From positions 104,483,501 to 104,547,500 of the forward strand of contig CM032231.1 of assembly GCA_019009955.1 (NCBI GenBank): DNA of 64,000 nucleotides, read 5' to 3'. The translations under genes and the position numbers were made by a program. Positions 10,451-23,255 of this stretch are shown here, in pieces. The notes under the pieces are model-generated. The model ran no database searches, had not been told where the DNA came from, and worked only from the letters and a program-made list of their open reading frames with translations. The DNA comes from Riptortus pedestris. Taxonomy: Eukaryota > Arthropoda > Insecta > Hemiptera > Alydidae. How positions within the stretch are numbered: position 1 is the stretch's first letter; every line of letters starts with the position of its first letter.

Positions 10451-10903
10451 GGGAGTCCAGGGAGACGGGAAATCTGTATCTGTTTATAACTGTATTACGA
10501 AGCATCCATCGATTATGTTGTGCAGGTGTAAAGGATGAAGAAAAGCTGAGTTTGTAATTGAACCAGTGAGAGGTGGACTAGTGCTTGGGATATTGATACG
10601 CGATAGGTGAAAGAAGTGAAAAATAAAGCTTTAGAGAGACTGGGGTTAGCAAGCGAAAAACTTAAAATTAAGCTGGTGTTTATTTTTATTTTATCGATCG
10701 GTCCCACAGGACCACATTAAATTGAAACTACAATTTTGCTAACGTTTGTAATAACCTACAAGTTTAAACACGTTTTCACAGGCCTAAAACCACAAGTTTT
10801 TCATACCTGAATCAATTCATTGAATAGTATTTATTACATTTCTCACCATTTCCAATAAATTGTCGAATTACTCCATAGGATAAATAGTGGGTAAAGGTGA
10901 GAA
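10451..10903. other. Intronic DNA, nothing recognised
   Basis: No supported gene. The open frames here have no recognisable motif and no splice context. Confidence 0.5.
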
Positions 10904-11074
10904 AAAAAAGTCCATTTCCCAGCGTAAACTGAGCAGATTTTACCACCGATTCTGCACTTTAGCAGACTTCCCTTAAGGGAAATTAGCTATTGAGGTAGTA
11001 CTCATGACGATTTTTGAAAAATTTCAACAAGAGTCCATCGATCCTACCTAAGAGATAACGAAAATAAGGTCCGT

Positions 11075-11114
<40 letters not shown>

Positions 11115-12030
11115 GTGTTAGCGCTCTAGCGGTCGCAAGTTTTGTTTGATCGTTACTAAATTCGATATTTAATTTTTTTATGTAAAAAGAACGAACAAAT
11201 TCGTTACGTCTGAAGTCGGACCAATGGGAAGGGGGGGGGGTTTCCAGAGGAGGAATTTTGAAAATTCAGAATATCTCCGTTATTATGCGTCGTATCGAAC
11301 CAATATTATTGAAAATGTAGTTTTATATAAATGATGTTATACACATGTCTTCTCTATATTTAATATTAAGCGAGATATTGGCATTTTTTTAGATTTCAGT
11401 CTTCAGTAAACCCCCTCAAGTTCAGTCATCATACGTTGAGAATAAGCTAAAACATCATGAACCCGGGGGGATATCATCAGAACGTATTTGCATATATCTC
11501 ATCTAGAAAAGATATATTGAATGCAATATGTGGTATTTCGGCTTGAAATAATAAATATAAAAATAAAACGTTATTTCAAGCCGAAATGCCACATATAGTA
11601 TTCAACATATCTTTTCTAGATGAGATATATGCAAATACGTTCTGATGATATCCCCCCTCCCCTCATCTTTTGTTTTTGGCTAACTGCAACTAGTGAGATT
11701 GAGATTATTCTGATTCATTATAAATTGCAGTACAAGATAAATAATAGTTAGTTAACAATAAATAGTTTTCAATAAAAGTAATCAGGTATATTTTTGTAAT
11801 TATTTTCTTTCCAATGTATTCTGCTCTAAGAGGTTGACTGAACTGTTGCTTACAAATCAGGCGCTTCCTGCTGTAGAGGTTATTTGACTGATTCATTTCT
11901 CATTATCAATTGTATTTATTCACTTAATATTCACGGTGGTGTTAAGTGTTACCTGTATGTCGGTATATCTATTTTAAGCTTCACTTGGGAAATCTGCTTA
12001 GTTTACGCAGCGTCTGCGTGACCGAATTTT
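10904..12030 (+). mobile_element. Family H copy with right-end stub and large internal palindrome
   Basis: A minus-oriented right-end stub (10904-10945) precedes a plus copy: left end AGCAGACTTCCCTTAAGGGA at 10961, (AT)n slot 11074-11110, right block TGTTAGCGCTCTAGCGGTCG, G-run 11230-11240, inverted repeat TGGGAAATCTGCT near 11987-11999, hairpin ACGCAG..CTGCGT and GACCGAATTTT ending 12030. An 87-bp inverted repeat occupies its middle. Confidence 0.75.
11465..11657. repeat. 87-bp inverted repeat (long hairpin)
   Basis: Arms 11465-11551 and 11571-11657 are reverse complements with only a handful of mismatches, separated by a 19-nt spacer. The left arm begins GGGGGGATATCATCAGAACG and the right arm ends with its complement. 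The arm is ordinary family H interior sequence (GTATTTGCATATATCTC), so it looks like a local inverted duplication. Transcription across it would give a long double-stranded hairpin RNA. Confidence 0.9.
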
Positions 12031-12284
12031 GTACGTAATAACGTGTATAGGCCTAGCAAATTACGTTGGGCATGGCAGATACTTAGTGGCTCAGGAGCTC
12101 AGACTGAAAATCTCATTTGTATGAGTTCGGGAGAAGAAAACTAAAGAATTTCAAATATCTCTGTTACGTTTCGAGTTAGAGAAAAAAACGTATAGAACTA
12201 CTGCAAAAAATAAATCTATAACAAAGATATTCAAGTAACAATATTCAAATTGCTCATAATAACGGAGATATTATGTGTGTGTGT

Positions 12285-12372
<88 letters not shown>
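12031..12372 (-). mobile_element. Family H fragment with GT/AT microsatellite
   Basis: A weak family match (CAAATATCTCTGTTACGTTT, AATAACGGAGATATT) leads into (GT)n 12272-12318 and (AT)n 12321-12370. Neither end is present. The YIYIYI and VCVCVC frames here are microsatellite translations. Confidence 0.45.
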
Positions 12373-12376
<4 letters not shown>

Positions 12377-13011
12377 GTATGAGATTGACAAATCTTTCTT
12401 CTCATTTACGTTTTCTCATTTGTATTACAAAACGAAACATGTTGGCAGGAGTGAAAAATGTGTTTGTTGTTTTCCCATTGATCCTGGCCAACGAGGTCAA
12501 TTTCCTCTTTACGGCCATCGTCTCTGCATTGACCTAGCCTTTAATCCACCGGAGGAAGTCATACCGTTGGACGTTTTTCATCTGCGCCATGTTGACCTAA
12601 TTATTGCATAGAAACTGATTCAATATCAGTGAATTACTTAGTAGGAAGTGGGGCAGCTCATCGGAATTATTTGTTATATTTTTCATTCTATTTATTTGTT
12701 TTTCCTTGCTCTGCCTTTCCTAGGGCCATTGTTCTGTCAATTCACTGGTGTATAATATTTCACAGTCGATGGTGGACTCCTTAATGGAATCATAGCAACT
12801 TAGGTAATTATTTTTCTTCATTCATGACTGACTGTTTGTTCATTTTTGTTATTTTTCAGTTCTTATATTGTTGCGATCAACAGGTCTGGGTATAGACTGC
12901 ACAGTCTAGCATACGTATGAAGAACCTTCTGTACTTAGAAGTTGGGGGAACTTGTGTCGCAGAGGAATTTTCTTTTATACGCTGCCCAAAGAAATATCTC
13001 ACCAATATTTC
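12373..13011. other. Intronic DNA with a possible degenerate coding fossil
   Basis: Plus-strand frame 12400-12611 encodes a Cys-containing tail (KCVCCFPIDPGQ ... LCIDLAFNPPEE) that vaguely resembles the cysteine-rich C terminus of piggyBac-type transposases. The match is too weak to call. The rest is unassigned. Confidence 0.3.
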
Positions 13012-13900
13012 AAAACTCCGTCACGCAGGAGTTGGGAAAATTTAGCAGATTTGCAACGTACTAGTATAAGAAACTAATGATCTATACCTCGCCCCAAATT
13101 CTCTATTTCTTTGTAAAAAAACAATAAGAAAGGGGCAGAAGAGGCACTAAAGGCTAAAAACAAGAAAGTACGAATAACTCGCTTAATATTTGACTTACAA
13201 AAGAAAGATTGCTTCTATAACAATTTACAATCCGACTCTTTACCGAGTTATTTCGAATTTTTTAACCCCCCCCCCTCTAAAACCCGACCATTCCAGGTCC
13301 TACTTCAGCCAATAACAAATATGATCTTTAGTGTTGAATGATACGGTTTAATGTCGAGTATGGTATAGACCTAACAAACATTTTCGAGGCAGGAACGGAA
13401 AATCTTAATTGATGATGTAATCACAAAACTTTGAATTTGCATGTATCACAAAGTAAAAGTTCAATGAAAACCATATTTAATATTGGTATGAAATGATTCA
13501 TGGTATACCAGCTTGTTAATACGGCATGAGTAGGAGTGAGGGAAATATGGAAATAGTTCCTTCAATATTTAATATAGAGAAAATATATAAATTACAAAAT
13601 TGATAGGACATTGCACTTGTAATAAGATTGGTTCTATTTATTACACGAGTAATAACGGAGATATATTGAATTTTCAAGTTTCCCCGTTCTAAACCATCAC
13701 TCCCACTGGTCCGATTATAGCCATTAACGAACTAGACCTTTAGTTCTCCATGATGCACTTATATATCGAGTTTGGTAACGATCAAACAAAAATTGCGACT
13801 AGAGCGTTAACAGACAAATCATTTTCGTCATCTCCTGAGAAGGATCGATGGACATTTGACGAAAATTTTCAAAAATCGTGTCAGGGAAATCTGTTAAAAT
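13012..13900 (-). mobile_element. Family H copy without microsatellite
   Basis: Degenerate right end (CTCCGTCACGCAGGAGTTGG) at 13016 and inverted repeat AGCAGATTT 13044-13052; the whole interior is in order to the left conserved block, which joins directly at ACAGACAAAT|CATTTTCGTC (13812-13829). There is no AT run. The left terminus is shortened to GGGAAATCTGTTAAAA (13885-13900). Confidence 0.7.
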
Positions 13901-15289
13901 GAACAAGAGAAAGAATCGAAAGCACTGTCCATCGTCGCGGGTATCATTGACGGGTAATAGCCATCCTAAACATAAATTATTCAATATTGCACCAAGTAAA
14001 ATTCTGGATTTACTGGCTTAAAAACTGAATGAATGAAAAGAAGAGACATTTCTTTTATAAGATAAAAATGAAGGGTTTATGTCATGCATAAATTAATAAA
14101 ATCTTTACATGCCTATAGGAATCAATTTTTATTTCAGCCTGCCAACGTCTGGTAATACAGCTAGTGTGTATATGCATATATTAATTTCGAGCGAATCTTT
14201 TTTTTCTCATCTACAAAGTACGATTCGTATTAGTAAGTGTATGTATGAAGCTCTCTATTTACTGCCAAAATATGTTTCTCTTAGTATTAGTTTCAAAAGC
14301 GAAGTTCTTCGGCATGTAACCTAATACTACAAAGGAAATTCCTATTTGATTTTCCTGTTGCCCTCACTTTGATATAAATATGTTAGTTTAACTATATAAT
14401 TCAAAACAATATTGTATCATTCCTTTAATCAAATATCCCAACAATTGCAGGTATTGTTTTATGAATAAGCATAATAATGTTTTTAAATATGCATTTTTTT
14501 ATGACGAAACTCTTTAATTCACATTTTTTTATGCAGATTAATCGAGATAAATGAAGTATTTATTAAATTATCTTTAGCACAATATGTCTGATGGTAAAAG
14601 AGCATTTCAGCCTGTTACTCATTAAAATATTTTTGAAAAATAATTGATTAATTATTTGAATATTGTGTGTTAATAATTTTCAACTCCCTTTTTTCAGCTA
14701 CTTTGTCAAAATCGTTAGATATAGTTTGATTCGTGTTGTTAAATCATTATGATTCATGTTACTGGTTGTAATATTGTATCTGTACCTATGATAATTAGAA
14801 ATTATAGTCTAGCTCATTCATTGAGTTCAAGAATGAACTAAATTATATATCACTTGCACACATATGTGTATGTAAGTATTTCAGATCAGCTGAGGCAGAA
14901 AATCTTGACAGAAGGTTCACAATGTTCCTGCTTTATAAAACCCGCATCAAACCTGTCCTAAGCAAAGAACTACTGGACCATGAGAAATCCTTGAAGGACT
15001 TTCATTCTTTGCTATCAAAATAAGGATTCTAAGCTGCATCTATGGAGGTGTTTCCCACAAGCCCAGGCATCTACTGGGTCAGGACATTTCATGAATTAGG
15101 AAGTATTGTGGAGAGTCTAATAAACTATTAATAAAAAATATGTAGCCATAGTGTAAGGCATAATAATTTAGTTGGGGTATTTAAACTGAGAGAACTCTTG
15201 AACTTTTTATAGACAAGGCACTGTCTCTTGATAAACTTAAAAGACTTGTAAAATACCCAGGATAAAGGTTGACATATTTGCAATCCTGA
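13901..15289. other. Intronic AT-rich DNA, nothing recognised
   Basis: About 1.4 kb without recognisable repeats or genes. A GC-richer patch at 14930-15080 gives short peptides in one frame without a family match. Confidence 0.5.
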
Positions 15290-15965
15290 AAAAATCCGTG
15301 AAGCAGGTGTTGCGTAAATTAAGCAGATTTCCCACCCGAAGGTTTACAATAGATAAATCTACACACTAGTAACACTAACGCGAATATTAAGAGAATAAAT
15401 ACAAAAGATAACGTGAAATCTATTGGTTAATAATCTCTACCACAGAGTTGTTTACAAAAACAAACACGTCAGTCTACCTTGCGAAGCTGGATAGATAGAA
15501 ATATTCTAGACCGAATAGAAAAACAATTAATGAAATATATCTGAAGATAAGATATTAATTTTATAGAAAGCTATTTACTATAGCTAGTGTTGTAATTTAT
15601 AATGAATCTGGATAATTTTTATCTCAATCACTCAAATTATAGTAATCCAAGAACAAAAAGGGGGAGGGATCAACAGAACGTATTTGCATATCACTCAGAA
15701 AGTAAAATTTCAATGAAAACAATATTTGGTATTTAACCTTCTAATGAGTTGGTTCATGATATAACAGCTTATTATAAATATGACATTAGTAGGATAGAGG
15801 TATACTGAAAGCGTAAACTATAAAATTCAAATATTTCGGTTAATATTCATGATACAGAAAATATGTATAGAATAACAGATATATTCAATTTGCAATACGG
15901 TTCTTTCTATACATTTTTTGGGTCCAATGTATAATAAAGGGGAAATTTGGAATTTCTACCTAATT
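15290..15965 (-). mobile_element. Family H copy, left half lost
   Basis: Right end AATCCGTGAAGCAGGTGTTG 15293-15312, inverted repeat AGCAGATTTCCC 15323-15334. The interior continues to the TAATAAAGGGGAAATTTGG block near 15930-15950, where matching stops. Slot and left end are absent. Confidence 0.65.
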
Positions 15966-16352
15966 ATAAATCCAAATATTTTAGAAGAACAAGTAGCAGG
16001 ATTGTCCTTTAAAATATTTTATTTATCTCATATACTACTTAATTGAAATATCGTACACTATTTGAGCTTCATAGGTAATAAGAGAGACCAGGTGGTTTTG
16101 TGATAAAGAGTAGACGTGTTTTTTAAAAGCCTCTACTATTTATTGAAAATTACCCTTTTCTATTACCTTTGGAGTTAATTTAGAAACATAAGGAGTTCAA
16201 CAATATCAAAAGTGCAACAGTATCCAGTAGTATGAAGATAATCCCAGTCTGGAAGGAATCGTAAAGATAAGTATTCAATATAACCTATCTCTACTTAATA
16301 AATTCTAAACTGGGCTGTTTTTGTAGTTTTTACCTTATAGGGTTTAGAAGAT

Positions 16353-17490
16353 TTGGAAGTCATGCCTTTCAGCAGTGATTCTAATCACAGCAAAACCCCT
16401 AATCGTGAAAAACCTGCCCCTAATAACCTACAATATTGCTGTTATGTGCTAATGTCAGTGTTATCTACTGACGAAAAGGTTAATGTTAAATTAAATCCGT
16501 TTGAATTATGTAGATTTATTAAAAGTTATGCTCCTGAAACTGATGTAAAATTTCAAAGGAACGGAAAAGTGTTATTAAATTTTCAATCGAAGCAAGACTT
16601 TGAAAATGTTACTCAGATTAAACAATACGGAAAATATATAAAAAATGTATTTAAAATTTATCCCTCATCCTTATCTCAATACCTCAAAAGGTGTAATATC
16701 TTGTTACGAACTGCTCAGCTGTTCCGAAAATGAGATTCTTAATAAGTTAACGAATGAGGGAGTCGACGTTAAAAGAATTATTAAAAAAAGAGGGCAACAG
16801 CTCATTCCAACTCAAACCCTGATATTAACGTTTAATACGCAAAACGTTTTCTATCAGTGAAAATTCGCCCATAGATACCACAGCCGACCCAATGTTTTTC
16901 ATGTTTTCAGTTTAGGCATATAGGAAGTCGTGTAAATGCCAAGGTCTGTAGAAATTGTGGGGGTAATCCACACGAAGGTCCTTGTGAACCAAATTGCGTA
17001 AATTGCAATCAGAACCATCCGTCTAATTCACGTGACTGCCCAATTTACAAAAAAGAAATAGAAATCCTAAAAATAAGTACATTAAATAGGGGTATCTCTG
17101 AGAGAAGCTGAAAGAAGGGTAGTAAAGATGGCACCTAAATCTGATGCACCGCGGTATTCAGCTGTAGCCGCCTCCCCTCCACCGTTGGAACTTCTGACTA
17201 ATCGGCTCACCCAATTACTTAGTGTAATCGAATCTCTTTCAGAACGTATGACAAATATTGAATCTGTTATCTCCAAACTTAAAAATAAAAAACAAAAAGA
17301 CCAGGAAATAGGAACGAAGGAAGCCAATAATGAAAATACAAATAATGCTCTTTCAGTAGGCTTTCCTGAAAATCAAGCGCAAGATGTAAAACCAAAACAG
17401 AACAATCAATTTAAAAAGAGAAATAATACTCCTCGAACAGCAACTGGTAAACCAGTAAAAGGAGAAGGGACTATTAAGTTAAAAAGTTAA
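16353..17490 (+). pseudogene. LINE ORF1 (gag-like nucleic-acid-binding protein), frameshifted
   Basis: The first frame starts at the ATG at 16353 (starting MEVMPFSSDSN) and runs to 16733. Homologous reading passes to another frame at about 16650 (IPHPYLNTSKGVISCYELL) up to the stop at 16858-16860. A third stretch at 16944-17080 carries two zinc knuckles (CRNCGGNPHEGPC and CVNCNQNHPSNSRDC). A further shift near 17095 leads into the last frame (REAERRV, then MAPKSDAPRYSAVAAS) ending at 17490 with a basic tail. Such proteins coat the LINE RNA. At least three frameshifts mean no functional product. Confidence 0.8.
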
Positions 17491-17599
17491 ATAGATTAGT
17501 TTATTAATTTAGTTTGTTCTTTCATTGAAGTTTTATTCGTTTATAATATCTAATCATTCAAGGTTATTTTGTTCATTTCATTATTTTTAATCTTCTTTA

Positions 17600-20500
17600 A
17601 TGGCTTTCAATATTCTCCAATGGAATGCTAATTCTGCTCTTAAAAGGAAAAATGATTTAGTTCTGTTAAAACGAAATTTACATTATCAGGTGATTTGCTT
17701 ACAATAAACACATTTAAAACCATCCCACAAATTTCAGTTTCCCTTTTATAACGTAATTAGGCATGACTATACCGGTGGGCTAATAGCATGTGGAGGAGTT
17801 TCCATAAGAGTTCATGAGAATATCCCGTTCAAATTAATTCGATTACAAAGTTTTATACAAGCTGTAGCTATAAAAGTGCTCAAACCCAGAGTTGTAACAA
17901 TATGCTGTCTTTACCTGCCACCATCTCTCAGCTTCTCAGCAAACGACCTCAGCAACATAGTGTCCCAATTACCAACGCCACTTTTACTATTAGGAGATTT
18001 TAACTCACACAGCCAATTATGGGGTAATAACTTCACTGATTTGAAAGGTAGAGAAGTTGAAACTTTCCTAAACGTAGATTTCCTTAACATCTTAAATAAT
18101 AGTTCTAAAACGTTCATTAGTTCATCAACCGGTTAGATGATTAGCATCGATCTTTCAATATGTTCACCACAATTATCTCCTGATTTAAAATGGACGGTTG
18201 AAGATGACACTCACGGCAGTGATCATTATCCAATTAGTATAAGACTTACTATTAAAGAAGAGGTTTTACCCAGAAAAATAAATTGGAAAATTAAAGAAGC
18301 TGACTGGAGTTTATTTGAGGAGAAAGTAGACTTTAGCAATATTGACACCAATGACTCTGACGTAAATTGTACTTTAAAGAAAATTATTAATGCAATAATA
18401 AAAGCTGCAAAGCTTGCAATACCGCAAACTATCGTAATGCCTAAAAAGATTCCGGTTCCTTGGTGGGACGAAGAATGTCGACAAGCTATAGAAGAAAGGA
18501 AAAAGCAACTACGGGTGTTCAAGTTAAGGCAAAATTCCGCGAACTTCAAATTATACTTACAGGTCCGTAATAAAGTAAGACGCATTATTCGAGACAAAAA
18601 AAGGAAATGTTGGCACGGCTTTGTTTCTTCAATCAATTGTAACACTCCTCCGTCTGAGGTCCGGGATAAAATTAGAAAAATCAAGGGTCGTGGAAGAATT
18701 AATTCGATATCGATAATTAGAGATTCAAATCGGACTATTGTTGATCAAAAATAAATATGTGATTCCTTTGGGAAATACTTTAGTTACATTTCTTCTACTG
18801 AGGCTTACTCAGAATCCTTCAAGGAAATAAAGAAACAGCAGGAAGAAGAAATACCCATAAGTATTCCAGCATGAATGTTTCATTTTCTTACACTGAATTT
18901 TCCACTGCTCTTGACAACCAAAAAGAAAAAGCCCCAGGTCCTGACGAAATTACTCCAAGTATGGTAAAACATTTGTCAAAAAGCAACAAAATAATCCTCT
19001 TAAAATTTTTTAATACGATTTATTCAAAAAGAAAATTCGCAATATTATGGCAACAATCCATTGTAATTCCCATTCTTAAACCAGGAAAACCCCCAGATAG
19101 ATGCAGCAGTTACAGACCAATTTCTTTAACGTGTAATATGTGTAAAATCTTTGAAAAGATGATTGTAAATCGCCTTAACTGTTATTTGGATGTAGGAAAT
19201 TATTTAAGTCCTTTACAAAATGGTTTCCGATGTGGACGAGGAACTCTTGATAATCACTTTATTTTGCAACATGACATCTTACAAGAGTTCCATTGGAAAA
19301 AAGTTGTCTTAGCTGCATTTATAGACCTAACTAGCGCTTTTGATAAAATATGGCGTCGGCCCATTCTTGATTATCTTATTAACTACGGTTTAGGTGGAAA
19401 TATATTGCATTTTATAAAACATTTTCTTGAGAAGAGGTACTTCAGAGTTCGGATTGGTAACAGTCTTTCTGATGTCCATTACATTGAGAATGGAGTACCT
19501 CAAGGCAGCGTATTCAGCCCACTTCTTTTTATAATAAGAATTAATGAACTCCCTAATATATTTGCCCACAACGTTAAGATATTGTTATACGCTGACGATA
19601 TAGTGTTATACACTGTAGCAAGCAACGCAGACGATGCGAAAAATGAGATGCAAGCATCACTGGACATAACTAGCAAGTGGTTTAATGACATGGGCTTTAC
19701 GATGTCCTTAAATAAAACAAAAGCAATATTGTTCAATAAATCAAAGAATTTGTGTACCCCAGAATTAAAGATTAATAATTGCCAAATCCCTACAAAAAAG
19801 GACGTTAAATTTTTAGGTATGATCTTTGACCAACGACTAACTTGGATTCCTCACTTGAAATACATTAAAAATAAGTGCAGTGGATCATTAAATATACTGA
19901 GAACAATATCGAGCATGGAATGGGGAGCAGATCGACTATCCCTTCTAAATCTCTATAAAAGTCTGGTAAGATCGCTTTTGGACTATGGATGCATCATTTA
20001 TTCTACAGCTCAACCACGGGTTTTGCGAATGATTGATTCTGTGCATTACAGTGGTTTGAGAATGATGTCTGGTGCATTCAGATCCAGCCCAGTAATAAGC
20101 TTGTGTGCTGATATTGATGAAGCACCTTTAAATTACAGACGAGAATGGTTAGGCATAGCATATTAGTGTTTTCACAAATTAGCCACCCAGCCAGAAATAT
20201 ATTACTTAATAATACTGACTATAATCATCCTATTAAAACAACTATCAGGAAGTATGGGATGGACAATATAGAAATTGTTCCTAGTAAAAACTATCAATTA
20301 GAACCATGGCTGTTATTTCCACCAAATATAAATTGGGAACTGAAAAAATATAGGAAAAGCATAACCCACCAATTTATTTTTACTAATGAATTCAGAAAAA
20401 TACAGTCGTGCAAATCGTCCCCAGATTTCCATTTGTACACAGATGGATCAAAAACTGACGGAGGAGTTGGTTCAGCTGTATATACCAAGGATCTCTCTCT

Positions 20501-21035
20501 GATGTACTCCCTTCCCTCAGTAAGTAGTGTGTTTACTGCAGAACATACAGCAATAAAAGTAGCCCTTAACTTATTGTTAATGGAGCAAAAGAATGCTTTG
20601 ATTTGTTCTGACTCTTACAGCAGCTTAAAATCAATTGAAAAAATGTACAATAAAAATCCCATCTGTAAAGAAATCCAACAGATTTTAGAGGAATTGCACA
20701 AGAAAAATATTAATGTCGAATTTATTTGGGTACCAGGGCATTCTGGCATAGAAGGAAATATGAATGCTGACGCCTTAGCCGCTAAAGCTATCACTGAGGG
20801 CACACTTATGACAGAAGTTCCGATCGCTGACGCCATCAATCATGCGAAAAAACTGGCACTGGAGCAATGGGCATGGCAATGGCATGAGTTGCGTGATAAT
20901 AAGCTCCGCACAGTAAAAAGTAATGTGTACCCCTGGTATACTTCTACAAACACTAAAAGGAGGGATGAAGTAGTAATATGCCGCCTTAGAACTCTCGCGA
21001 GTTCGGTGCCTATTTATAATAAAATAAATAAATAG
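17600..21035 (+). pseudogene. LINE ORF2 (endonuclease, reverse transcriptase, RNase H), broken
   Basis: Starts at ATG 17600 (MAFNILQWNANSALKRKNDL), about 110 bp after ORF1. The endonuclease spans 17600-18240 with LLGDFNSHSQLWG and the SDHYP motif; an in-frame TAA at 17705 replaces the catalytic Glu position in ICLQ(E)TH, and a TAG lies at 18134. After a stop at 18752 and a +/-1 shift, the RT domain occupies 18871-20166: AFIDLTSAFDKIW (motif A), NGVPQGSVFSPLLF, and LLYADDIVLY with the intact YADD box. Another shift near 20150 gives the RNase H domain (20430-20800): YTDGSK, TAEHTAI, CSDSYSSL and GHSGIEGNMNAD, i.e. all four acidic positions kept. The frame ends soon after RRDEVVICRLR; the usual Cys/His-rich C terminus is missing. 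Confidence 0.9.
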
Positions 21036-21051
21036 TTAATAATCAAATAAA

Positions 21052-21428
21052 GATACCTTCTGCGATTCATCGCTTCATTTATTTCACAAGCATGCTGCAC
21101 ATCATTCACTTTGCCCAGAACGCACTTTGTGGTGAGGATAAAAACAACTTTCGGTTTTTGAGGCCACCTCCCTGGGGAGCCTGGGTCCCAGTGGGACGGT
21201 TCGTCGTTACTGATCAAATATAAAAGGTTTTTATATGTCAAACGGTTACAGTAAATAAGTTGATAACATTAGCTCAGCTGACTGCACTAAATCAGCTATT
21301 TTTGCCTATATGAAAACCAGCTGTTTACAATTCACACTGTTTAATAGTTAAAATAACTACATTTTTATATAAACTTGAAGAAATAGAGTAAAATTAATAT
21401 GAATATAATTATCCTCAAATGAAAAGAT
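21052..21428. other. Intronic DNA between LINE and family H copy
   Basis: A GC-richer patch at 21160-21215 (CTCCCTGGGGAGCCTGGGTCC, palindromic in part) but no gene or known repeat seen. Confidence 0.45.
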
Positions 21429-22229
21429 AAAAGTCCGTCACGCAGGGGCTGCGTAAACTAAGCAGATTTCCCTCGTGAAGTTTAGTAATAGATAAATCTA
21501 TATACTGGTAACACAACACCACCGTGAATAAATACAAACGGAAATAAGAAATGGTCCATCCAATTTCAATAACCTGCCGACAGGAAGCGTTAGGTTAGAA
21601 TTGTAAACAAACGGGTCTACCCTCCTCACACCGGAAAGAAAAACTATTACTGAAATATATCAGAATATAACATATTAATTTTATTGAGAACTATTTACTA
21701 TATCTAGTACTGTAATTAATAATGAGTCAGAATAATTGTTATCCCTATCAATAAAATTTTAGTAGTCGAAAACCTTAAGACGGGGGGGGGGGGTCGCCAG
21801 GACATATTTGCATGTATCTCGTATAATAAAGGGCTCTTGAATACAATTTTTGGTATTTAAACTTGGAATAATGTGATTTATTATGAAGCAGAGTATTGCT
21901 TATGTAACATGAGTAGATGTGGCGGTTTGCTGATGGCTGAAAACTGAAAAATGCCAATATCTCGGTTAATATTCAAGATAGTGAATTAATGTATATAACA
22001 ATATTTATAGTACATTTAATTTACAATAAGATTTGTTCTATACAAGTTTTCGATCCGACCTATAGTAACGGAGATATTTCGAATTTTCGAAAATCCTCCC
22101 CTCTAAACCCCCCCCTCCCCCTGGACCGATTTCAGCCGTTAACGAACTTGATCTTTATATTTACATAAAACGACTAAATATCGAGTTTGGTAACGATTAA
22201 ACAATAATTGCGACCGCTAGAGCGGTAAA

Positions 22230-22274
<45 letters not shown>

Positions 22275-22415
22275 GATATATATATACAGTTTTGAACGGA
22301 CCTCATTTTCGTCATCTCCTGAGTAGAATCGATGGACATTTGAAGAATAAATTCGAAAATCGCGTCATGAGTACAACCTCAATAGCTGATTTCCCTTAAG
22401 GGAAATCTGCTAAAA
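21429..22415 (-). mobile_element. Family H, complete copy
   Basis: Right end AAGTCCGTCACGCAGGGGCT at 21431, hairpin intact, AGCAGATTTCCC 21463-21474, G-run 21782-21793, slot (AT)n 22232-22288 with a GTATATATAGA interruption, left palindrome GATTTCCCTTAAGGGAAATC at 22388-22407 and GCTAAAA. It retains both subterminal repeats and the terminal hairpin, so it is a structurally complete non-autonomous element of about 985 bp, longer than the 5.3- and 36.5-kb copies because it keeps the ATTCATTATAAATTA region. Confidence 0.85.
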
Positions 22416-22639
22416 GTTGTCACAGTCAGACATGTGTGTAGATGCAGAATTTAAATTTTTTTATTGATGGTCATATTCTTTCTTCATTAGTATTTTATTT
22501 ATTTTCTTATTTTTCAAGAATTTAATAATTTTAAAATTACAGTATTGGAAATTTTAAGTGTATACTCAGTAAGAGCTGATCTAATAAACATTTCATAGTC
22601 ATGTGCAATACTCTTATTAATCGTTTTTAAAATCAGTAT

Positions 22640-22757
22640 TCTACATTTCCCTTAACGGAAATCAGCTATTGAGGTCGTACTCATCACGTGAGTTTCGAAA
22701 AATTTCTTCAAATGTCCATCGATCCTACCCAGGAGATGACGAAAATGAGGTCCGTTC

Positions 22758-22824
<67 letters not shown>

Positions 22825-23208
22825 TAGATAGATAGATAGATAGATATATTTGTCTGTTAACGCTCTAGCGGTCGCAATTTTCGTTTGATCGTTACCAAAC
22901 TCGATATTTAAACGTTTTACGTAAAAATAAAGATCAAGTTCGTTAATGGCTGAAATCGGACCAGTGGAAGGGGGGGTTTAGAGGGGAGGATTTTCGAAAA
23001 TTCGAAATATCTCCGTTACTATACGTCGGATCGAAGAATTGTATAGAATCAATCTTATTGCACATTAAATTTACTATAATCCGTATCTTGAATATTAACC
23101 GAGATATTTGCATTTTTTTTGTTTTCAGCTTCTGAGATGAGATCGGCTAACTTCGGGTCTAGTCGTGAGTTTCCGTCAAGAGCTAGTTCGGGCCGTTCCC
23201 ATAATATA

Positions 23209-23255
<47 letters not shown>

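Larger units (their letters stand above)
15966..21051 (+). mobile_element. I-type (RNase H-bearing) LINE, nearly full length, degraded
   Basis: A non-LTR retrotransposon with ORF1 (gag-like, zinc knuckles) and ORF2 (APE endonuclease, reverse transcriptase, RNase H). The RNase H after the RT places it with the I superfamily; ORF1 is of the jockey/I type. The 5' end cannot be fixed: 15966-16352 is presumed 5' leader. The 3' end appears at an AATAAAATAAATAAATAG stretch (21016-21035), which is either a TAA-like tail or a truncation, since the conserved region normally following RNase H is missing. It lies in the K2P intron, antisense to the gene. Several frameshifts and stops make it immobile. 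Confidence 0.85.

Noticed and set aside
12250..12537. Open frames with VCVCVC and YIYIYI (also at 499, 1123, 7558, 10198, 23055, 32349, 35071, 56206, 62613)
   Set aside because: Translations of (GT)n and (AT)n microsatellites, not genes.
12400..12611. piggyBac transposase C terminus
   Set aside because: Cysteine spacing is only vaguely similar and no upstream catalytic domain is present.
16645..16860. Independent small gene (71 codons)
   Set aside because: It is the frameshifted continuation of LINE ORF1.
18226..18684. Minus-strand 152-codon frame within the LINE
   Set aside because: Antisense shadow of ORF2 between endonuclease and RT; no recognisable motif.
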